Below, piece by piece: positions 58,418 through 64,000 of a stretch of DNA of 64,000 nt. A program made the translations under genes and the position numbers. Location: NCBI RefSeq assembly GCF_030035675.1, contig NC_084483.1, positions 2,728,501 to 2,792,500 on the forward strand, written 5' to 3'. The notes below the pieces were generated by a model. The model was given only the letters and a program-made list of their open reading frames with translations, was not told the DNA's origin and ran no database searches. The first letter of the stretch is position 1; every line of letters starts with the position of its first letter. This DNA is from Rhineura floridana (taxonomy: Eukaryota; Chordata; Lepidosauria; Squamata; Rhineuridae).

Positions 58418-58741
58418 CAGTAGGGCCCCACGCATATGGCAGGTTAGGTTCCAGACGCCCGCCGAAGAGCGGATCAACTGTAGTACGGGGGTCTGGAACC
58501 TAACCTGCTGATTGCATCGGAGGAGAAGATTCCCCTCCTCCGGCATGATCAGCTTGAGCGCAGGAGTCTGATTGCGCTAGAAGAGGAGAAGATCGGCTGT
58601 AGCGCTCTACAACGGATCTTCCCCTCTGGTGAGATCAGCTGGAGCACGGGGAGCTCCATCCCCCCCTCCAGCTGATCGCCCCACTGGCACCGTATTAACA
58701 GAACACTGACAAGCAGGGCACCGAGAAGCAGGGCCCTACTG
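58418..58741. mobile_element. Tc1/mariner-like miniature element with internal hairpin
   Basis: The ends are CAGTAGGGCCC and GGGCCCTACTG, perfect inverted repeats of 11 bp, and TA lies on both flanks (58416-58417 and 58742-58743), the Tc1/mariner/pogo target. Inside the left half a second inverted pair, 'caggttaggttccagac' and 'gtctggaacctaacctg' (about 58440-58511), forms a stem. The interior is GC-rich compared with the intron and has no transposase frame. Confidence 0.75.
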
Positions 58742-59339
58742 TATCCCTGGTAGAGTGTATTGCCTCAGCAGCTGGCAGTACTGAGATAGGTTATTTAAAA
58801 GTGTCAGTGGCAATTATTTGCTTGTAAGCCATATATTTAAATGAATATTCACTAATACGCAAAAAAAATCTTTACAGTTTAAGAATGTACCTATAGCCCA
58901 CGGATATTTCTATCAAACTTTAAAAAGCAGGGAAATTGGGCAGCTATAGTAAATGCACTAGGGGAACAGGAGATCTGACCTCCTCTCTGAGACATTGTGC
59001 TGCCATACAAATTTGTAAAAATTCAAACACAATTTCGGTTGGTCTTGCACAGTCCAATCCACTTCCTGTGTAGCTTGGAAGAATTTGGTATCGTGCCTCT
59101 GAGCATATGTTGAGTTGTGGCAACACCTGCAGTGAGGACTACATCTCCAAAGATGGAGAATTACTTTTATTGTATGCTTGTTGGTGTTCTTCTTACTTTG
59201 CTTTTCTGTGTTACTACTGTTTCTACAGAGAATCTAACCTAGAAAATTATATTTCTCTCATTATTCATCCTAGAAATCTGTGTCAAATTTAATTATTTTC
59301 AAAGCCTTTTTATTGGTTAGTGTCATACGATAGTGAATA

Positions 59340-62300
59340 TAGTCTTTTGTGTTTCAAACTGGAGGTTATGTTCTCGGTCAGCGGAGGAGTGGAGCAGACA
59401 GGAATGGGTTAACTCCTGGAGGCAGAGTCAGCTCTATAACACAAAAGGTTTAGCTGGTGGCCATCCAGAAGGGAAGGAACCTTCTCCCATTCTTCAGTTT
59501 GTGACTCCGCCTTCAGCGAGCAACAGAGTCAGCTTATTCCTCCTGGGTCCCCATAACAGATTCAGGAACAGTTTAGCTATGTTCTCTGTTCTTATCAAAG
59601 AGTTTATCATCATCAACTGCAGTCAAAGTGCAGACTTCTGCCTTTCTTCTTTCATTTCCCGCCCTCACTGAATAGCCAGATTTGAGGGAGGAAGAGAGGG
59701 ATTGTTCTTTCTGAAGAGGTGCTGGAAGCGGTGGAGGCCGGGATCTGTCTCGCACCTCCCCTTGCTGTCCCTTATCAAACACTCTTTCACAGTCCCAAGG
59801 AGAGGGAAGCTTCCAGGAGCGTTTTAGGACCCTGGAGGAGCAGGGATTGGGCCTTCGCTATCCAAGGCTTTTTGTTGATTCAAAACCCCCCTGGGGCAAC
59901 ACGCCTCTGCTAAACGTGGTTGTCCTCCTTGCCACATTGTTCTCAGGTAAAGGGCTAAGCTTTCTTTTTCTAATTGGGGGGAGGGGGCAGCTCCAGGCAC
60001 AGCCTTTTCCCCTCTTCAGCTGGGATTTTAACTATGCCTGTAGGAAGAGACAGCTCTTCTTGTGCCTCTGCAGAGGAAGATGAGTCCCTGAGTGGGGAGG
60101 AACCTACATCTCAATTAAGCAATCCATTAGTCACCCTCACCTCAGTGGTGGGAAGCATGCTAGACTCCCCGCCTGAAATAGTTTTGTTTTCTCAGCTCCC
60201 TTTTACTTAGCCAGAGGAAGGGGAAGATGCACATGTGGCTCCTGCAGGGGGGAAAAAAGTATGCCAAATCTCACCATCTAGATAAGCCCTCTACCTCTTC
60301 GGCTGTGCTGGCCTGGCTTAACAAGGCCATGATGAAGGAGGCAGGGGCTTTCTTCGCCAAGCGTTGGGCCTGTGCACGTAGGAAGAAAGGCTCCAAGCAC
60401 TCCAGGGCATGCTGCCATGATTTCTTCTCCTCCTGTTCCTCCTCCTGGGAGGCCAGCCCAGTTAGAGAAAGGGGGAAGAGTAAAAGAAGGGGCTCCTTAC
60501 AGAAGCCTAAACCACACGAAGATAAACACAAAAGATGCTCCTGCTCTGGGTTCCCACCTGACCGCCTTTCCTTCAGCCCATGCTCCTGGGGAGAGAGTAC
60601 TCCCCCATCATCTGCTGCATCAGACTCAAAAAAGGAAGAAGGGGAACTCTCGGGAGGATTCCCCTATGCCATCCCCGGTGCATAAGAGGCTGTATTCTCC
60701 TGACTCCTATCCCATTTTGATTTCTAAGGCTATGGCCTGCTTTCAGTTAGACCCTCCTTAGGAAACTCCTCAGGAGGGGGAACTAGAGGAAGGAGAACAG
60801 GGATCTTCAGACGTCTTCCCCAGGTCGGGATCAGAAGGTGGTCATTCCCTTTCCAAAGTTCTTCAAGGACATTGTTAAGGAAGAATGGGATCATCCAGCC
60901 AAATCCAATGCTCCACATGCTCTGTCCAAGAAGCAATATGCTCTTCCTGCCATGACCATGGCAACCCTTCAAGTCCTGGCCATTGATGACCCTGTGTCTG
61001 CCCTCAGGGCCAAGACAGCTATTCCCAAAGAAGGAGCGGATACTCTTTCAGACCAAAGAGACAGGCGCAGTGAGGCTATCTTAAAACACACACACGAAGC
61101 ATCTGCATTGGCCATGAGAGCTTTGGCAGCCAACTCCTTCCTGGCACGGACTGCGGTAAAGTGGGCTAAAGCACTACTATCAGAAGTGCCTCCCGATGCT
61201 AGACACGTCAGGGAGGGGCTGCACAAATTGGCTAAAACAGCTGAATTCCTAGCTGATTTCTCCTACAGTACTCAGCAAGAGTTCTTGGATATGGAGTGTT
61301 AGTAAGACGCAATATATGGCTGAAACAGTAGGAAGTGGACCATCACTCCAAAGCCAGTCTTGCAGCTCTGCCCTACTCAGGTGGGCAGCTTTTTGGCAAG
61401 TCTCTAGAGCAGGGCTGTGGAGTTGGAGTCGGAAGCAATTTTGGGTGGAGTCGGAGTCGGTAGAAATGTACTGACTCTGACTTCAAAATAAAATTAATAT
61501 TTTAATATTAATATTAATTTATTAATATTAATACATTAATATACATTTGCCATTTATGAAGGAGTCAGAGTCGGACAGTAGAAAAATAGAGGAGTCAAAG
61601 TCGAAGGTTTGACATACCGACTCCACAGCCCTGCTCTAGAGTGCCACCTGGTGGAGACCAAGGATAAAAAGAAGGCCTTCCATTCCCAGGAAGGATGACA
61701 AATCCCATAAGAAGGCTTCACATTCCTTTTGTCCCAAGGGCTATCCAACTACCTACAGGACTACACATCAGTTCCGGGGATCCTGGAACTCTTCCTGGAA
61801 TTCCTTCTGCCAGCGCACCCATTCCACACCCTCCAGTGGTGGGGGAGGCAACACCCCAAGCCCAGTTTCAAGCAAAGCCATGCATGACACCAGGACAGCC
61901 CAGGTGGGGGGTAGACTTCAATTTTTTGCACATGCCTGTGCGGCCTCCACCTCATACAAATGGATACTGAGCACCATCTGGTCTGGCTACTCGCTAGAGT
62001 TTGCCACCATCCCGCAGGACAGATGGAGGGCAGCTTCTCTATCTTGTCAGCTGGAGAAGCTGCAGTGAACCCTGGATCACATTTCTCACCTCCTTGAGAT
62101 AGGCGCCATAGAACCCGTGCCAGAGCATCAGCGGTCCTCAGGAATCTTCTCTGTGTTCTTTACAGTCCCCAAATGCAATGGCAATTACTGCGCCATCTTG
62201 GATTTAAAATTCCTGAACCACTTCCTGCAGACAAAGGAGTTCAAGATGGAGACGCTCAGGTCTATTGTGGAAGTCATTCAACCTGGGGAATTCCTGGGAT

Positions 62301-63740
62301 CTATAGATCTCACAGAGGCGTACCTGCATGTCCCCATTCTCCAGCAGCACAGATGCTTCCTCCGCTTTGCACACAGCCACCACTATACAGGGCCATACCC
62401 TTGGGCCTTGCCTCGGCCTCGCGGGTGTTCACCAAAATAATGGTAGCAGTAGTGGCACACCTTTGCACTCAGGGAGCCCACGTATACCCTTACCTGGACG
62501 ACCTTTTGGTGAGGGCCTCTTCATTGACAGTGGCACAACGGGATCTCCAGACTACCATCCAGTGTCTGGAGAACCATGGCTTCATCATCAACAGGGACAA
62601 GAGCCATCTGATACCCATCCATCGCCTTCAACATCTGGGAGTGATCATCGACACACCGCAAAGCAAGCTCTTCTTGTCCACCGATCACACGGACAAGCTC
62701 CTGCACCAGCTGCACGCGTGCCTGCAAGGCAGCCAGGCTCCTCTGATAATAGAACTGGCTCAGGTATAGGGCTCCATGATAGCAGCCATAGACTCAGTGC
62801 CGTGGGTGCACTTCCACTCAAGAGTGCTTCAGTGGCGGCTGCTTCCATATCAGGACCAGATCATCTCACGCCAGAACTGGCTCATCACCCTCCCGAGGCA
62901 TGTGCGGGAGTCCCTCCAGTGGTGGGGACTTTTACCTCATCTGGAGAAAGGCCTTTCCCTCAAAGCTCCAACAGTCTCAGTAGTCACCACAGACGCGAGC
63001 CTATATGGTTGGGGAACAACCTGTTGCTCCAGCATCACACAGGGGAAGTGGTCAGTGCAGGAGCGGTGCCAGTCAATCAACTGGTTGGAGCTCAGAGCAA
63101 TCCGACTAGCACTCCAGGAGTTCCTACCTCTTATTTATCAGACTCATGTGCTAGTACGCACCAACAATGTCACCACCAAATCGCATGTCTGTTTACGGGG
63201 GCACAAAATCAGGCCCTCTTCAGAAGGAGACCAACCTGCTGATCCAGTAGGCAGAAAGGCACCTGGTTTCCATTTCAGCCATACATGTACAGGGGATCCT
63301 GAACACACAAGCCGACTGGCTGAGCCAGGAACAAGTCCACCAGTGAGAGTGGGCCCTTCACCGGGACATGTTCCTAGAGATCACTCGGAAGTGGGGGCTC
63401 CCATTCATGGACCTGTTTGCCTCATCGGTGAATGCCCAACTGGACCAGATCATGGCACAAGTGCGGAATCCACACGCCCAAGACATAGAAGCCCTGTCAG
63501 CCCCCTGGCCTCAGGGACACCTCTACACCTTCCCGCTTCTACCTCTTCTGTCCAGGCTGCTGTGCAGAATCAGAGTTCTCCCGGTCCAGGTGATAGTGGT
63601 GGCTCCACACTGGCCACGGAGACTGTGGTTTTCCAGCCTAGTGGACCTCAGCTCCAGTCCGCGGTTGCATCTTCTCTCCAGATCGGATCTCCTCTCACAA
63701 GGACCCATCCTTCACCCAGACCCAGAGTAGGGGTGAAGAA
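59340..63740 (+). mobile_element. DIRS-family retroelement, broken (fossil)
   Basis: The parts in order are a leader (about 59340-60220) without clear coding, a gag-like region (about 60230-61310), a pol region with reverse transcriptase (about 62120-62770) and RNase H (about 62930-63330). The reverse transcriptase shows a DLTEAYLHVPI-type block and a YLDDLLV form of the catalytic box, which is typical of DIRS elements and differs from the YxDD context of most LTR elements. The tyrosine recombinase expected after RNase H is not present, because similarity ends near 63730. A hAT element is inserted at 61410-61633. The copy is broken, with about five or more interruptions. It is probably old but not ancient, since domains are still readable. 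No matching terminal repeats were found. Confidence 0.82.
61410..61633. mobile_element. hAT miniature element nested in the DIRS fossil
   Basis: The ends CAGGGCTGTGGAGTTGG and CCACAGCCCTG match the element at 23700-24125, and it is flanked by perfect CTCTAGAG octamers (61402-61409 and 61634-61641). The centre is an AT-rich run of TTAATA units (about 61490-61545). It lacks the BED-finger exon of its relative. Its insertion post-dates the DIRS copy. Confidence 0.9.
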
Positions 63741-64000
63741 AGGGGGAGGGGAAGGGGCAAGAGGGAGGGGATAGGTTGGAGGATAAAGGGAGGGCAGGTT
63801 TGATCTTTTGCATGCTTTTTGACTTCAGTGGGATTTACTCCTGTACAGTCATGCCTAGGATAGGTGAAACTGACCTGGGGGAGGGATGGGGTGAGAAGGG
63901 AATGAAGGGGAGGGGAGGGGAGGAGATTGGGTGGGTGGGCACTGGGCAGAGGGAAAGCCCCTTTCCTTTCCAAAAGGAGAACATTGTGAACAGTATCATT
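63741..64000. other. G-rich intronic tail of the window, no gene seen
   Basis: After the DIRS similarity stops, a purine-rich stretch (GGGGAGGGG-type runs at 63735-63770 and 63895-63930) surrounds a decayed copy of the short squamate repeat ('cagtgggatttactcctg' near 63829-63846). Minus-strand open frames here are low-complexity artefacts. Confidence 0.5.

Larger units (their letters stand above)
50173..64000 (+). other. RAB1A: RAB1A intron 1, partial (runs off the right edge)
   Basis: I found no sequence resembling RAB1A exon 2 (expected YLFKLLLIGDSGVGKSCLL-like codons). Recognisable contents are a hAT relative (51802-52157), a SINE (53810-54035), a possible solo LTR (54593-55249), LINE pieces (55680-56510, 56511-56945 and 57480-57745), a hairpin hAT (58229-58353), a Tc1/mariner-like hairpin (58418-58741) and a DIRS fossil (59340-63740). 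The stretches 50260-51800, 52160-53805 and 58745-59335 show nothing else I can name. Confidence 0.7.

Noticed and set aside
62328-63242. The longest open frame of the window (304 codons, Pro/Ser/Gly/His-rich)
   Set aside because: It is an out-of-frame shadow of the DIRS pol region; its composition is that of an alternate frame, and the polymerase motifs lie in other frames.

Overview
The window is vertebrate nuclear DNA, most likely from a squamate reptile (lizard or snake). It is AT-rich, exons are sparse, and two sharp CpG-rich promoter regions stand out. The repeats are typical of squamates: many 5'-truncated CR1-like LINEs, Sauria-type tRNA-derived SINEs, many small hAT elements with 8-bp target duplications, an L1 derivative, an RTE-like LINE fragment and a DIRS-family retroelement. 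The species call is inference from repeat content.

Three genes are supported. (1) ACTR2 (actin-related protein 2, a subunit of the Arp2/3 complex) runs on the minus strand. Exons 1-3 lie at 24866-24913, 16352-16462 and 8089-8304, and the rest of the gene lies beyond the left edge. (2) A gene of the aspartylglucosaminidase/isoaspartyl-peptidase (Ntn-hydrolase) family starts 311 bp away on the plus strand from a shared CpG-rich promoter, with exon remnants from 25225 to 37145. Its C-terminal exons read cleanly, but exons 1-2 do not join in frame and no exon with the catalytic threonine was found, so I treat it as a probable decaying gene. (3) RAB1A (small GTPase of ER-Golgi traffic) runs on the plus strand. 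Only its 23-nt coding exon 1 (50150-50172) is inside the window; intron 1 runs to the right edge. Head-to-head ACTR2 and RAB1A matches the human chromosome 2p14 order. To my knowledge no aspartylglucosaminidase-like gene sits between them in human.

Layout: 1-24.9 kb is ACTR2 introns full of repeats. 24.9-25.3 kb is the bidirectional promoter. 25.2-37.1 kb is the aspartylglucosaminidase-like locus, whose intron holds a hAT miniature element followed directly by an ORF1-only L1 derivative with its own target duplication. 37.1-49.5 kb is intergenic and filled with CR1, SINE, hAT and RTE-like pieces. 49.5-50.2 kb is the RAB1A CpG-rich promoter. 50.2-64 kb is RAB1A intron 1, with a possible solo LTR, hAT and Tc1/mariner-like hairpin elements and a broken DIRS element (about 59.3-63.7 kb) that itself carries a small hAT insertion.

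No tRNA or rRNA gene, CRISPR array or bacterial-type system is present. The observations most worth checking are the decaying enzyme gene between ACTR2 and RAB1A and the ORF1-only L1 element.
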